DNA from: Agelaius tricolor
Lineage: Eukaryota; Chordata; Aves; Passeriformes; Icteridae
Assembly (NCBI GenBank): GCA_023055355.1
Contig: JALJCS010000002.1
Span: forward strand, 77,147,001-77,211,000
Length of the DNA stretch: 64,000 nucleotides
Direction: 5' to 3'
Below the pieces are notes generated by a model. The model was not told where the DNA came from. It saw only the letters and a program-made list of their open reading frames with translations, and did not search any database. Shown piece after piece: positions 1 to 15,100 of the stretch. A program made the translations under genes and the position numbers. Every line of letters begins with the position of its first letter. The first letter of the stretch is position 1.

Positions 1-2894
1 ATCACCTCTCCAAAGGGCTCATTGGTGTGAACGTCACCAGTTGTTATGCCAGAGTCTCTGTGTGAGTAAAACATCCAAAGATTTTGAGACACTCTTTTTC
101 TTACTGTTCAAAACTTATATTCAAATCTGCACTCATCTGGAACAGTAATTTTAAATGTCTTAAAAATCCATAAAGACAATTCAATCAAAATTATTCCAAA
201 CTATGAAAATATTAAGAAATGCAGGTCTTTAACTATAATGAGATTATTTACACAGGTGTACAAGCTCACGTAACTGGATGAATTGATTGCTTCTCAGTTT
301 ATCCGTTATAATACAGAAAATTTCTCTCAAAATCCGAGGTCCTGTAAATACCCTTTCTTATGATATATATAACAAATTGATCTCAAAATAGTGTTATAGT
401 CCCTACAGAGGGTAAAGAAGGGACTACTTCTTTAAAATATGTTCATTTCGATTTTTATGGCCTGATATAAAATACATGTGATGCAAATAAATTCTGCATT
501 TAACAAGAAAATTGAATTTTTTTTTAAATTACTAACAATAGCATAATTGTGATTATGTGTTGAATGTAATACTAACTCCCATATTACTATCCCTTAAACT
601 TCCAAAGACATAGCTTTAGGGTTTTTTTTAATGACTTTGATTCTGTTGGTATATGTTTAATAGTTTTAAGGTTTTGGTTTTTTTCTTTAAAGATCTATTT
701 GACTTTCAGAATTGAAAATTCTGTTGCATCTCCATGTTAATGTTCTCTATCCAGTGCATATATTTTGATATTGCCTTGCTCAAAATTCCTTAATTAAATC
801 TGCACTGGATTAAATTCTGTACTTCCAGTTTTTCCTGTTTAGTTTGTTGTATTTATGTTGAATATTGTGAGGGCCATTCCTTCTTTATCCATCCTACCAG
901 AAAGAACAGCTATGATCATGTAGAATTACTGTACTGCTAACTAGAAATCTGTAGACTCCATGGTGTAATAGTAACAGGAATTTTAAAATATCATATTCAC
1001 AAGCACAGATAGATATTTTTGTAAAGCATAAATAGCAATTTCAGAATGATTGGCCGATCAAGTTTTGTTTGGTTGGGTTTTTTTTCCTGTGTGATTAGCT
1101 GGAGGGAAGGTTGTTTCTCATGACCTCATAAGTTGGTAGTCTAGACTTAAGGGCTAGACAAGAATATTTTGCTGAAAACTAGCTGCTAAGCTCAAACAGC
1201 TGTGGGCTATACATTAGGAGAAATGTGTTACCCCTGGGAAGTAATATCTGACATCACCACCAAATAGCATAAAAAAACTTTGATTTGAGGTTAAAAACTT
1301 TCCAACACGAGCTACTGCAAACTGATTCCTTTGCTCCCTTTAAAATCAAGATGTGATCTGGAATCATATGCCTCAATAAAAATGTCACACCTATTAAAAT
1401 AATTACTTTGGTCTGCAGTATTCCTTGAAATACTGTTATTAACTTTAAATTATAAATGTCACAAGTCTTAAGATTGTGAATGAAATAAATGCCTTATTAA
1501 ATCACATGACAACCATTTGGCAAGTTTAAGATTTCCGTACATAATCCATCTTTTTTTTTCTTATAAAGTATGTGGTTTTTCATAAAATTCTCAGAAATTC
1601 AAATGTCATTTTTGCAGTTTTAGAGTTGTCTTACTATTCAAAAGTGTTTCTGAAGGTGGTCAAAAGAAACAGTATTTCTTTTTAAAGTCAAAGTGTATTA
1701 TCTATTTAAATTATTTAGAGAGAGGCCTAAATAGAGTGAGCAAAAATTAAAACATTCATCTTGTTTCCAGACGTGAAGCTATAAGTGAAGCTTCTTATCT
1801 TTTTGTCCATGAAAAATAAATATTGCTGATATGCGTAGAGAGGGGCAGGCATTTTCAGTACACTCATTTCAAGTCATTCAGTATGCCATTTAGGGTCATG
1901 ATTAGTATCTGTCTGGGATGGCCTGATGACTTGCAGGTAGAAAAACTATGAGTTGGATAGTAATTTCATAAAACTCAGTATATTTTGATGAATAATATAT
2001 TTGAATGAAGAAAAATGTTTTAAGACTGCTCAACAGAGTTTTAGTTTTTCACTTGAAGAAAATATGCCAATCATGGCAGGGGGGTGATGGGGTATGTGTG
2101 TTGTATACATGCCCAAAAGTTGAGGTCCAGTTTTAGTAGCTGCTGTACATCCCAAAGGACATTAGAAAAAGCTGGGATTGTCCTGTCTCTAATGAATATG
2201 ATATTACTTGATCTAAAAATTTGGTCAGTAGTAAGTAGCAGGTATGCTACATATGTGCCTGTGTGAATTGATAACTATATATTCAAAATATACATTGAAA
2301 ATCTATTGACTGATGATGATCTTATAAAGAACAAGATCTTTTTTCATTTTTTTGTATGAGAGAAAACGTCCTGTTATCAGAACTCAATTGGTAAATAATT
2401 TGCTTTGGACTATTTCTCATCTGACATGATGGTGGCCTAAGCATCCTTTGAAGGATTTATTAGAATTTTTTTCCAAAAAGGAAGATTTTAGATAATGAAA
2501 ACTAATTATTTTCCTTGGTTTTGGTAGTCATTCTTTATACCCTTTATAAGCACTGCCTGGTTGGTAACTGGAACAGGCTCCCCAGGGAAGTGGTCACAGC
2601 GCCAGCCTGACTGAGTTCAAGAGGCACATGGACAATGCTCTCAGGCACACAGTGTGACTCCTGGGATGTCCTGGGCGGGGTCAAGAGTTGGACTCAGTCA
2701 TTCTGATAGGTTCCTTCCAACTCAGCATATTCTGTGATTCTATGATTCAATGATCTAGTAACATCAGACAGGTATGTCAGGTCACTTTTTCATTCCCCTT
2801 TCACTGTTGGGTTTGTACAGCTTACAGCTGGTTTTGTTGTGTATGTTTCCTGTAGTGGGTTTGTATATTACATCCAGCTGCTGTATTTTTAAAG
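1..2894 (+). other. 3' end of the MMP16 intron preceding the hinge exon
   Basis: This is non-coding, AT-rich DNA ending in the AG acceptor at 2893-2894. I found no match to the preceding MMP16 exon (end of the catalytic domain), so that exon lies upstream of the window. The only recognisable item is a CR1 3' end at about 2567-2753, less than 150 bases before the exon. The polypyrimidine tract directly before the acceptor is short; a better one precedes an AG 39 bases upstream. Confidence 0.85.
2567..2753 (+). repeat. CR1 LINE 3'-end fragment, sense orientation
   Basis: The piece starts with the CR1-like phrase GGAACAGGCTCCCCAGGGA, runs through a diverged version of the 3' UTR (GTTGGACTCAGTCATTCTGA, then TTCCTTCCAACTCAGCA) and ends in the diagnostic ATTCTATGATTC short repeats of avian CR1. 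It is 5'-truncated and clearly diverged, so it is an old insertion. It sits just upstream of the MMP16 hinge exon without disturbing its acceptor. Confidence 0.85.
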
Positions 2895-3112
2895 GTCCAC
2901 CTGACAGGATACCACCACCAACAAGACCTCTGCCAACAGTGCCCCCACATCGTTCAGTCCCTCCAGCAGACCCACGAAAGAATGACAGGCAACCTAAACC
3001 TCCCCGGCCACCCACTGGTGACAAACCTTCCTATCCCGGAGCCAAGCCTAACATCTGTGATGGGAACTTCAACACTCTGGCTATTCTTCGCCGGGAAATG
3101 TTTGTTTTTAAG
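2895..3112 (+). CDS. MMP16: MMP16 exon: hinge and start of hemopexin domain
   Basis: The exon is 218 bp. It enters in phase 1 (the first two bases complete a Gly codon) and leaves in phase 0 after FVFK; it probably corresponds to human exon 6. The first 50 or so residues are the flexible hinge, very rich in proline ([16 protein letters not shown], then PKPPRPPTG). The hemopexin domain begins at PNICDGNF, whose Cys forms the ring-closing disulphide with the Cys near the end of the domain. Blade 1 starts with [15 protein letters not shown]. The acceptor AG is at 2893-2894 and the donor GTAGGA starts at 3113. The '[14 protein letters not shown]' segment seems slightly different in length from the mammalian hinge as I remember it, which is common in this unconstrained linker. 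Confidence 0.96.
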
Positions 3113-6100
3113 GTAGGAGGCTGTGAATTTTTCAGTGTTACATCAAATGTCTACATTTTTTTTTTTTTATAAAGCAAACTTTCATTCGTCATGACTCTAC
3201 ATTCCCAGCCTGCTCACAGTTAGAAAGTTCAAGAAAAAAATTTAAAAATAAACATACACATGGCTTAAACATCTAGCAGGGGACGGCTGTAATGTTCTAT
3301 TTTAAGAAAATACCCATGTCAGCAGAAACTGTAATGCCTCAAAATGTATGGGTAAATAAATACTGCATGTTATGGAAAGATAAAAAGTGTAAATCAATTC
3401 ATGAATAATAGGGATGGTTTTGTTGGAAATACAGCCACATGCCATCATACAGTAGATACTGTTAATTCAGTACTTGGTTTTTTTCATGGAACTATAATTT
3501 TAACTTTATGATTAGATCTGTCATTTACAAAGGAAGTTTGTCATTGTGTTGTGGCTGCATTGAAACCACAATATCTTACTAAAGGTCTTTGCCACAAAAT
3601 TCTTACTGCAAATGTGCCATTATTTATGTCCATTCATCTTCTTGCTCTGAGCTGATAATGTGGTGTATATACAATAAATTGAAATAAACAAATTGGACTG
3701 AAAGGCATTCTTTTAATAGAAGCACTTTGCTGAGACTCATGGACATCAAAGGTATCTTTAGGAGGATGATCTGCAGTATGGTTTCCAGAAGGCATTGAAT
3801 GTTGGAGAAAAAATTACAGAATCGTTATTGCTCAGTCTCTTAAACCAATTTCCTGTCAGGTAATCTTGTGCAAAAGATTCAGAAAAAAGCAAGAAGATAA
3901 TCTGGTTTTTTTTTGAAGTAATAGTGTGCCACATTTGCTTAAGCAATAGGGAGTGTGAGATCCTTGTTTTGTAAATGTGTGATAGGATCCTTTTTATCTT
4001 CTGTATTATAGGTAGAGAAGAAGGGCCTTTCATGTTACTAGATAAGCATTTTCTCTTCAGCACTAGTGTAAGTGCAAGGGAAAAACAATGTAATTGTCCC
4101 AAAACATGAAACTCTCTGTTCAATTTTGTTTCCTTTTCTGACAGGACTCATTTCTCCCGTATGTGTTTTCTTTTTATATAATCCATTTTACCAGATAAAC
4201 CTTATTAGCAATGCTACCCAGGCTTTCACTTTCTTTAGCATATCTAAAAAACATGTACAAGTAGTTTTATTTATTCATTCAAAATTATTGAGCTAACTTC
4301 ACAATCCAATGGACAGGAAATATTTTTCCCATAAACAACTAAGGATTTTTGCAGCCTAGGGCTGTCAGCCCATTCCATTTGAATAGATGGTATATGGTGA
4401 AACACTGGGAGGTCCTGAACCATCAGTCTTTTATGACTAAAACTCAAAGGTTGAGGAAGAACCTAATTTTCTAACTTGACATTAAACAGGATATTAAAAT
4501 ACCTACTTCAATCTCATGTCATCCACCTCAAGAGCAATAGAACATATTCTCATTTAGTTTAGACATAAATCAATGAACTGAGAAATTCTGTTCCACTAAT
4601 ACAAAATTTCCTGTCTAGGCAAGCCTGTGTTCCTGGATAAATATATTCACCACCATTAATAATCACTCTTATCTCGTCTGATTGAAAACAAATTAAGTTT
4701 TCTTCAAAAATGTTTACTGCTTACTGCCTAACACCACATATTTACTATAAAGTGTGTATGCTTGCTAGTGTGCTGACCGCATTTATGTTCCAGAATCAAA
4801 AGTCCTTTCATGATTATTCCAATGAGGAAATATGATAAAAGTCTCTCAGAGAAAAGTGACCAGTAACAGAACGCTTCCAGATTTCATGTATACAGTCTGA
4901 CTTCCCAGATGAAGTCACTGCAATCATAAAAGCAACGTGCTAGGAAGGGAAGTAAGAGGTCACCTTTGTTGAGGTTAGTTTCTTTAGGGTCCTGCAATTT
5001 GCCTTTTCTCCTCAGGATGCCTAGGAACATAACAAGGTGTGCCTTGGGGTAGGGTGCTAAGCAATGGAATTTGCCTAAGTATAGGGATTTTGACTTTGTA
5101 GAATGAGTGTCTTTGAAGGCCTGACTTAGTGATCCTTAAGTGTTTTCATCGTAAATTAATTTGCTAGTGAAGATTTTTGTCTGATAAAGGATTTTTTATT
5201 AACTGTTTGGGATTTTTTGAGGGGGTATCAGGGGGTGATTTTAAGGGAGTACTATAAAAGGGGCAGAAAAGAGTTAGAAAAGTCAACTTTGTAGAATCCT
5301 GGGGTGTGAGACAGGTTATAAGGAAAAGCTCAGTGTGTCTGAATATAGCAGAAAAAGGGCAGGAATTAGTTCTTAGGAGGTGAAATAGGGACTGAACACA
5401 GGGAAATCATCCAGCAAAGGAGGAAACCAAGCTGGAGGTTTTGTCACAAAAAAAATAACCCAAGCCTCTCTTCCCTTGCTCCTTAATGATAGTGCAAGGG
5501 AAGACTGGGAGGGCATGAGTGATGGGCTGGGAGCCAAGTACAGAAAGGTGGAGAACGGGGGATTGATGACAGTACTGTACCAGGTGGAAACAATTAAAGA
5601 AGAATTATGACCTTCATTGGAAGAATTATTGCTGGATAGTTCCCAGATGAGTTAAATGAATACAGTTGGAGACTAATCAAATTAAAACCTTTTCTTTCTT
5701 TGTCTTTATCCAGAGGTCTGTAATTATTGTGTAGTGGCAGATTTTACTGCATCCTGAATGGAATATATACCATGTACTGATTTCAAATTGAAAATAGCCT
5801 TTTTTTTTTCCTTATGGGCAAGTCTCGAACTCTGGAGCTCAATTTGTTTAAATAATTCTTGAAATTGCTTGGGAACTTTAGCACTTTTGAATAATTAAAT
5901 TCTAATTTAAACATAAAACTGAAGCCTAAAATCTAACATGTTGAGGTACACTGTTGATTTTCATAGTAGATGACAAACATTACTAATTTCAAGATTGTTT
6001 TCTCTTTGCTGTTGGGCTACTCAGCATTTATAAGAGCATCTGAATATTAGAAACAATTTCTATATTTAGTCAAATTAATGATATTTGGTTTTAAGACTAT

Positions 6101-9100
6101 ATGGCATTCTCAAATGGATATATCCAGGGTAAAACTGAATCACACTAAATTTAAGGAGAAAATGCAATTTACAGTGATCCATCCCTTTTTATTGCTTTGC
6201 CATTACTTTGGCAAAGTAACAATCTTAAAAACACTTGATAAAATTTCTAGGATCATAGAGATGAAAAACAGGGGAACTCTTCTTGATCTAACATAAATAT
6301 TAAATGCAAAAGTGAAGCAATCAACTTACTAAAGATTCCCCAATGATCACCAAAAAAAAATATAATTTTACAGATCAGTTTTTTTTGTAGGAATTATTGG
6401 ATTTTAAAGAAAAGGTAATTATTTTATGCCAAATATACACATATCAATATCACTGACATATAAATGTATTGTCCCGAGAGGATTTCTTCCAGAATTCTTT
6501 TAATTAGATGCCCTTAAAATGTCCCTGCCAGCTGTAAGGTTTGGGGACACAGTATGCTATGCAATGAAAATGTTTGTTAAAATCAATACATCATAACTAT
6601 TGGTTTCGTTGTCACCAACTGATAAATACTGCTGTTATTTGATTCATGCTTGAATTCGTATAAGGAACTATCAGGGCAGGAGAATTTCTATGCCAAAATT
6701 CATGTGTGCCAAGTTTTTAATCTTTGGATAGCTTCTTAGCTTCTGTATTTATACTCCGTACAATTACTATTTTGCTGTCACACTCATTTCCAGCCTTTTC
6801 TTCTGTTTAGTTAGAAGTCCCCTGGGACACAGAAAAATGGCTGAAAATGGTGAAAAAAAAAAAAGGTCTTTCTTTTCTGGGCAAGCTATGCAAAGTGTCT
6901 GCCTTTAATGAAATTAAAGTAGTACAACAGTGTCTGCATTTAATGAAAATCCTCTCAGCCATTGTGTGTAGCAATATGTGGTATCCAACAATACTGTCTT
7001 CTTAATGTCTCCTGAGAGTACCTCCAGGGCTAGTGCATCATGAAAAGAAACCCCATTGTCTAAGGTCTGCAGAAAAAATCCATCAGTGAAGAAGTTTGCA
7101 GCATGCACTTCAACTTTCTTCTTTGTGTCCTGAGCAATTCACACTTTGTTCCAAGGCAACAAAATTACCTGTAGCTCTTCTTCATCAAACGGTGTGACTG
7201 CTGGCAATATCCTTTTCCTTTACCTTCTTTTCAGTCTCACAGATTTTAAAAAATCTTGCTTTATTGAGCAAGTTGCATCTCAAAAAGTAAGCATATGTAA
7301 AATTTGTCCTTCATAAGCATCAAATAAGAGGGACAAATTACTGTCCTTTTTTTATGTGACACAGGTTTCTGTTTCACAGAAGAACATTTCACAGAGCTTG
7401 CACTGGTCCTTTGTTAAACGCTAAATCCCTAGGAAACCAATGCATCCTGTATAATCTCTAATGGTTTTAGTATTCATGTTGGAAAAGTTAACTCCTTGGA
7501 GAACAGCATTTTTTAACTACTTTCATATACTGTGGTGTATGTTGACATGTAATTTAAGTATTAGATAAAGAATTTTGTCCAGCAGACAAATAGCATTTAC
7601 AGCTCAGAGGAATGTCTTCTGAACACTGCAGATGGTAGAATATAGAACTAGTTTGAGGAAGGCCTTAACGGGCTGTAGTATTTTCTCCACAACTTGCAGA
7701 AATTTGTTTTCTGACTCTTGATCTGCTAAGAACCATTGTAAAAACATTTATGACATGCCAAACAAGCCAAGGAAATCAGGCTGTGATTACTCCTTGGCAT
7801 TAGTTTAGACTGTGATTTCTTTCATAGTAAAGTATAGATTCCATTTAATATCCCTCTTAGAACTGTGTATTTATATAGAATATGCCATTAAACACAAAAG
7901 GAAAAAAAACTGTTTCTTGATATGTGGTAAACGCACGAGAAACTTTTAAAGCATTTTAGCATTGGCTATTTAATCTAATTAAAAATCTGTGAGACAGAGG
8001 GAAAATAATACTAATAAAAGCAGAGGCAAAGAAATAGCTATAGTATGAGACTTGATTTCACTGTATTTGAAAGCAGACTTTTTTTTCAGAACTCTTTTGG
8101 TCTGTTTGTGTAGCTGTTTTTTGTTGTGTCATGCTGTGGGTATCTGAGCTGTCAACTGCTGCCTGGGAAAGTTCAGCAGAGGATCCTGAGGAAGCAGGCA
8201 CTTTGTGATCTGAGAGGGAAAACCACTTAACATCTTAGCTGTAAAAGACTTGGAACCGTGGTTCAGAAGTAGCTATGTCTGCAGAGAGCAGACCCCTTTT
8301 ACCTTATTTTTTGTATCACGTTGGGAAGAGCAGCTTGATGGAGTTTGCCAATTTTGAACTAATCAGGGAAGGAGAGCTGCTTTTAATTCAGGTAATTCAG
8401 TTTATATGTTGAAATGAAGAGAAAAGCGGCAAAAACTCAGTGGGGATTTCAATGTATTATAATATACCAAGCTAACTGGAAATGTACAGCATGGTTGTTT
8501 TATGAAACAAAACCAAATTGTAGGATGTCATGAGGACACAAGCAGGGACATGCTGGGATGCTAAAAAGTCATAGCTTGTCTGTTTTTGAAAATTGAATAC
8601 TTTCACTGACAGATGTAAAAATATTCTCCAAATGTTACCTCAGCCTTTCAATCTGCTTCAAAGCTAGGAAAGGTTTCTAGCTAACACATTTCACAGGCTT
8701 AAAATGGGAAGTACAATCTGTTCCTTACAGTGTGGAAAGTGGGTAGTATATTCCATCCAGCTGCAGAGCAATTTAGACAAGAATGTAATCACCTGGGTGA
8801 TAATTGTACCAGAATAGCTTTGTTTAAAATCCTTCTACCATCTCTCTTTTTAAAAAGTTGTCTTGAACTTTATTACACAGCTTGAAAGATGGCAGCCTAG
8901 TCATAGGAATACTTATTATCTAGCACCTACATGCATATCTGTATATATAAATGTAAATTTTATGTATAGAAAGTTCTAAAAAATCCTAACTCTATTTTTA
9001 GGGTTTTATTTACAAAGTTATCAATATAATTGATATATATCTTATTGAAACTTACAAGCATCTTGAACTGATTAATAGTCTGTACTATCTGCCTAGTAAA

Positions 9101-12100
9101 ATTCCCATTAGTCATGTAGTAGCCCATTAAGAAGTATAACCTTACCAGGATGTATGACTCAGTATCTTCCACAGGGCTGTAGATTTGTCAGGAGAGGGAG
9201 TACTGTTTTTTTCCAAAAGGCTATGTTTTCATTGGCAAACAGTGTGGTGTAAAAGGATTTAATCAGTAGTAGAGCAGATGGTACTGAGTTCCTCTCATGT
9301 CCATCATATGTGCTTTGCTTTTAATTAGATACAGTTCGTCCTCTGAGGCCAAACAGTTGCACAATCCATGTGGTTCAGATTTTTCAGAAGGGTAGCTACC
9401 TCTTGGACACTGCTGTCTTTGACTGTGGCCCCCATGAGAGTGCACCACACCAGTGTTTCATCCAATGGTGGCTATTACCATCTTGTTAATATGTAATTGC
9501 TCACACCATCTTGACCCAAATAAACCCTCACATGCAAAATATATTATTATTTCTTCTCATACAACTTTTTGCATGACACAATTGTACCTGTTGCTTGACT
9601 TCCTCCATACTACAAGTTTACATTGCAATACAGTTACATTGCAATACAGTTGAGGAAGATGAGCTAGATTTAACAGCTATGCTGAAGAATTGCCTTGAAC
9701 TTAATATTCTGAATTTTATTTTCCCTAAAAGAAAAGCAAGACAGCTGATTTGTTTAATTTCAATTTAAACATGAGGAAAAATAATTGTGCCTTCTACGAC
9801 TTTTTGTAGCAACAGAAATATGAGCACTAAAATATCATAGCCTCCCAAAATGTTTCTGTCACTTATTTTTCCCACTTAACTCCAAAGGAAGTTTCAAGTA
9901 TTTCTACATACTCCCCTAAAACCCCTAGAGATCCTTTCCAACATTAGCCATTCTGTGATTCTGTTAGTGTGCTGAAATTTGACTGTTTCACCCATTTATT
10001 TCCCAGTAGCATTTGCTCCATCTCCTTTGGAATATGACTGTCAGAGGCAATAGCTAGTGAGATTTGGTCAGGAGACTGTTTTGTGACTTCTTCATTCCAG
10101 CTCAGAAAAACAGATGAGGCACAGGAGTTTGGGATGTGTGGCACCTGCTCACAAACACTAACAAGAGAAGTGCAGGGGAAGGAATGTCTACCCTTTCTAT
10201 CTGTGAGACAGACGCTCTGCTGCCTCCCTGCCCTGGGTCACCTTTCAGAGGAAATCATCCTCCTTCCTAGGGTCAGGCTCTGAGCTAAAATACTTCATTC
10301 AGAGGCTGACTTGGTCCTGTCTCTTTGAAACTCTCACCATCTCATGATGAGCCATTAATACCCACAAGGTGCACTCGCTAACCCAGAGAGTCCTCACAGA
10401 TAAAAAGAAGCACTTCAGACTCTTCAAGGGTTTTCACAGAGTTGGACAGTCTGAGTTTAACACGAATACTGGAGTGAATTGTGTGAATTATTATACAAAG
10501 GGGTTGCAGGCTTTGGGAAAATATTTAAAAATTCTGGGCAGTTAAGTGTGAATCTAAACAAATTCTGATTTCTGATTTAGTGTTAATCTAATAAATACTG
10601 GAAATGTAATACTAAATATTTGCAAACCATTGGCCACAATTCAAAAAATTACTCATTCTTTAGAAGCATTTTTTAAAGTCGAGGGGAACTGGGGGAATCT
10701 GAGGCTCTCTGGTATTCCTTTACACAAAAGGATAGAGTGGGTCAAACTTTTATGTATTCTTAGAAAAGTACTTGTTAGTTGAATAAATAAACAGAATTGC
10801 TACTTTTTCTCTCTCCAAAAAAATAATCCTCCAACAAATGATAGTGTACTTATATGGTGTTACTTGTGCATTTAGAAATGCTATTTTTATTAGTTGTTGA
10901 AAATAACAGTTCCTTTTTTCCTGCCCATATGACAAATTTGTTCTAAAATCTACTTGATCATTAAAAATTGTGTTTTCGATCATAAGTTCTACATACCACC
11001 AAATGTAAGGAATACTGAACATTTATGGTTCTGCATAAAACTATTAAATAAGAGAAATACATTAAAAATACAGATAAGCAAATGCATGTGAAAAGACTAA
11101 TTTGCTAAATTTATTTCTTGTGCATAAGTCAACAATAGGCAGAAAATCTCAGTGAGGAAAATAACTGCCCTTAATGGGCATTCACACTTGAGAAAGAGCT
11201 AATGATGTCAAATAAAGTGGAAAGATGTAATCCTGGCTGTTTTCTTGCTTATAGTTACAATATTTGTTTCCTAAAGTCAGGGAATCTTATCCTATGACCC
11301 TATTATGTTTTTACTTGTTATTTTAATACAGTAAACATAAATAATCAAAAGATTTAACTGAATTCTAGTGTATAAAAGGTATTTAGTTTTATAAAAGCTA
11401 CCTTTTTTCAGAGGCTTAGTGTTTGGGTGTACTGATTAAAAATATTTCATTAGCAAGAGAATAGAAAAAAACATTATTGACAAAAAATAATTGCATAAAC
11501 TCGCAGCAAGGTATAATCTAAAATTACATGGAGGCATATCTTCAATTTTGTGCCACCAGCAAGCGTTATCTTGTAATATTAACAATACATTTTAACTGAA
11601 GCTACATCTTAATAGAACCAAAGGGAGTAATTGCAGAAACACTTCAAGCACAAGGCTCAATTAAAATTTCTTGTTATATAAAATTGTGGCCTTTCAGCTA
11701 ATTTAGATAAATGCTTTGGAAAACAATTTGAATGGCTTGTAATTTAAGCTTTTTCAAGCAGTGGTATTATTTGCTTATATTTTCTTAATCTTCGTTTACA
11801 TCCAAAGCTTTCTATTCTACCAGTATTTGTATATTTATAATTTCTTTGATTCTTTTTTTTTGTCCCTTTCAAGGGGTTGAAGGTCCACAATGTAAAAATT
11901 TAGCAGGGTTTTAAATGCAGATAAACTAATCTCATTTGTTCCTCTGAATGAGCCATTTCCTATGCAAAATACTGCACTACTACAGTTGAGGTCTTAAATA
12001 ATGTAAAGCACATGTCTGTTTATTTTTTCAACAACTTAGTGAAATACTATTCACACTCTTGACAATCTATTAAAAAATATCGAAAATTTATAACATATGT

Positions 12101-15100
12101 TTTCTTAAATGTTGCATTTCCTTCTTTTTTATAAGCTATAGCTTGAATATATATTTCAAGTGTTGCTTTCCTTGCCTATTGATCAGAAACTTGGCCCACT
12201 TGAAAGTAATGGTAAAAAACTCCAGTGACTATAATACACTGGTGATTTCACTTGGTTTTAATTACCTTTGGTATAATGAGGGACTATCTATTATGAGTAA
12301 TACATATTAGGGAAAATCACAAAAGAAACAACAGATAAGCTTGTAATGCCAAGTGTATGAAATAAAAAAAAAAATTTTATGCAAAATCAAATTTGATTAT
12401 GCTACATTTCCAGTCAATAAATCAAAATTACACAGAGACCATTTTAATTCATTATCTGACATATCTGTCTAATGAAAATATCTTTACCAAGGAGAATAGG
12501 CTGTATTAGGTCAAAGGTTATACTTAATAATGGCCGAGTTCAATCCTTTCCCATTCTCTGTAAGACTGCACCAGCATTTCTTCTCAGTCTTATCATGATG
12601 TAGCCTTTAATTTTGTGTTGGAGTTATTTTTGGGCCAGCCTTTTATAATAGTCATTTGCCACAGTCATCTGCTGCTTGAAATTGTACATTCCCAGCTTAT
12701 CTGTAATCAAAAGTGGTTTATGACATTACATATTCACAAAAGTGGTTTATGACATTACATAAAAAATTCCTTCACTTTCTACAAGATCTAATCCCTGTAT
12801 CTGAGTGACAGAGGCAGTGAGAAGAGACAATTGAATATCTATAATTTTAATATTTGTTTTGTCATGACAGGTATTATTGTTGGCTATGGTTTTCTGGATG
12901 TATCACTCTTAATGGCCTGTTTTGCTCATTGGCCATAGCTGTCAGCCTCAAAGCTGAGACCCTCTAGAACTTATCACTGTTCACCCTCTGATTAGTGTGG
13001 GATCTTCTACAGTCATTTTTGTAACACTACCACCTCAACCAGGGAGAATATTTACTTAGCCTTGCCCCATACCTTTTGGAGTTGGATTTGGTACCCGGAT
13101 TTTTTTTTCTTTTTTGTTGTCAGCACAATATCAGAGAACAAGCATTAAAATGAGAACAAAAAGCATGTATTAGCCTCTTATCTTGCAGAGGCTTGAATAC
13201 AAAATAACCCTCATGCACTCACCTACAGGACAAGGAGCACATTTCTCAAAGGAGAGAAAGGACCTTAGCACATGAGCTACCAGGGCTCATTGACAGCTTG
13301 GAACTACATTGGAAGGGGAAAAGGGACAAAACCAGTGATAAACAATGGACAGTGATAAATAGTGGGATGGCATGCCAAAACTTGACAAACTGAGAGCTAG
13401 TGAGAATCCTCGGGGCTGAAGCTGCCCAGAAATGTGGGGGACAATAAAAAGAGACTATAGTAAATGGGGTTACATCAGGCTGGTGGTCAGTCACTAGTGG
13501 GGTTCACATGACTACATCTTAAGGCCAGTTCTCTTCTACACTTTCACAAACAACTTGGATGCAGAACTTGAAGGGATGCTAAGTTTTCCAATGGCACTGT
13601 ATTGGGAGGAGCTGATAACTCCATTGAGGACTGAGAAGCCCTGCAGGTATGTCAACAAATTAGAGGGTTGGGCAATCACCAACCATATGAAGTTCAGCAA
13701 GAGAAAGGGCTGGATTCTGCACCTGGGACCTGGGCAAACTAGGATGTACAGACAGATTTGAGAACAAGGTCCTGGAGAGACTGCCGTGGAAAGAGTCTTG
13801 GGGGTCCTGGTTGATGGAAAGCTGAATCTCAGCCAGCAGTGCCCTGACAGTCAGGAGGGCCAACCCTGTCCTGAGGTGCATCAGGCACAGCATCACCAGC
13901 CAGGCAAGGGAGGGAATTGTCCCACTCTGCTCTGCACTGGGGCACTTTCAGTGTCCACTTGTTATAGGTATGCATATGTAGACAGAGGTGGCATGACCCT
14001 GAAATGAGTAGTGTGGTTAGTGTAGGTCCTCTTTGATTTTCCTTCAAACAGTGTATTAAAGAGTGAGATATCATCTTGAGAACCTCATCCTGGTTAGAAC
14101 AGCTTCAGCATCTTATTTATGTATGAACTGTCCTAAACTATTGGAAACAGGAGGAAATATTTTAATTACTCCCTCTTGCTTTCACCTGTCCTTCTGACAT
14201 GACTCATCATGCACTCTTAAATTCTTCTGGTTTCCTCAGAGATTTCATGCCATGTGCAGTGTGGAGAAGGCAGAGAGACAGGGTGAGTGGTAGCATGAGC
14301 ACATAACTGCATCTGCACGTAGGATCACATTGAATGGCATATATGTGCTAAACCATGAAATTTGGTTTCATGAATTGTGAAGATTCAAGGGAGGGACATG
14401 ATTATTTTAGATCTCCAGAGACATAATAAATATCAATATAAGGGTTAGTGACACAGCTGATTTCACATGTTGTATTTTTACTGCATGTTTCATTTATTCA
14501 TTAAATGTTTTATTTTTTCCCCTTACTTCCTTCTAAATGTTTTCCTATTATTAGTTATAGAATCATAGAATAAGAATGGTTTGAGTTGAAAGAAACCTTC
14601 AAAGATCATCTATTCCAACTTCCCTGCCATGGGCTGGTACATACATTTGCATATGGAAATAAACATATCTGCATATGAATATGAATTTATGGATGTGACA
14701 GAAATATGAAAATACAAGTGATATAGTGATAAATAATAATAATAATTCTTTCTAGTAAAAAGGTCAGTGCTTAAAGGAAATTAAATCTTTCATTACATCT
14801 AGAAAAGAATGTTTGGAGTACTAATTTCTGTGGTCCTACAGTATCAATGATAGACTTGGTTGATTTTGGATAATCCTGGTACACATAGTTTGTGACTGCC
14901 TCATCTTCAAAAGCTTTTGGCCAACAAGAGTGAATGATAATGACTTCTATTTTATTTTGACATGAAAACAGATTTAGAAGCTTCATTTAGCTGAAAACTA
15001 TGCTAAGTGGTCTCATAGATATGCTGTAGATCACAAGTCACAATCTTATTCATGCAGATGCACATTATTTTTTTACCAGGTGAATCCTTCTCTATTCTAT

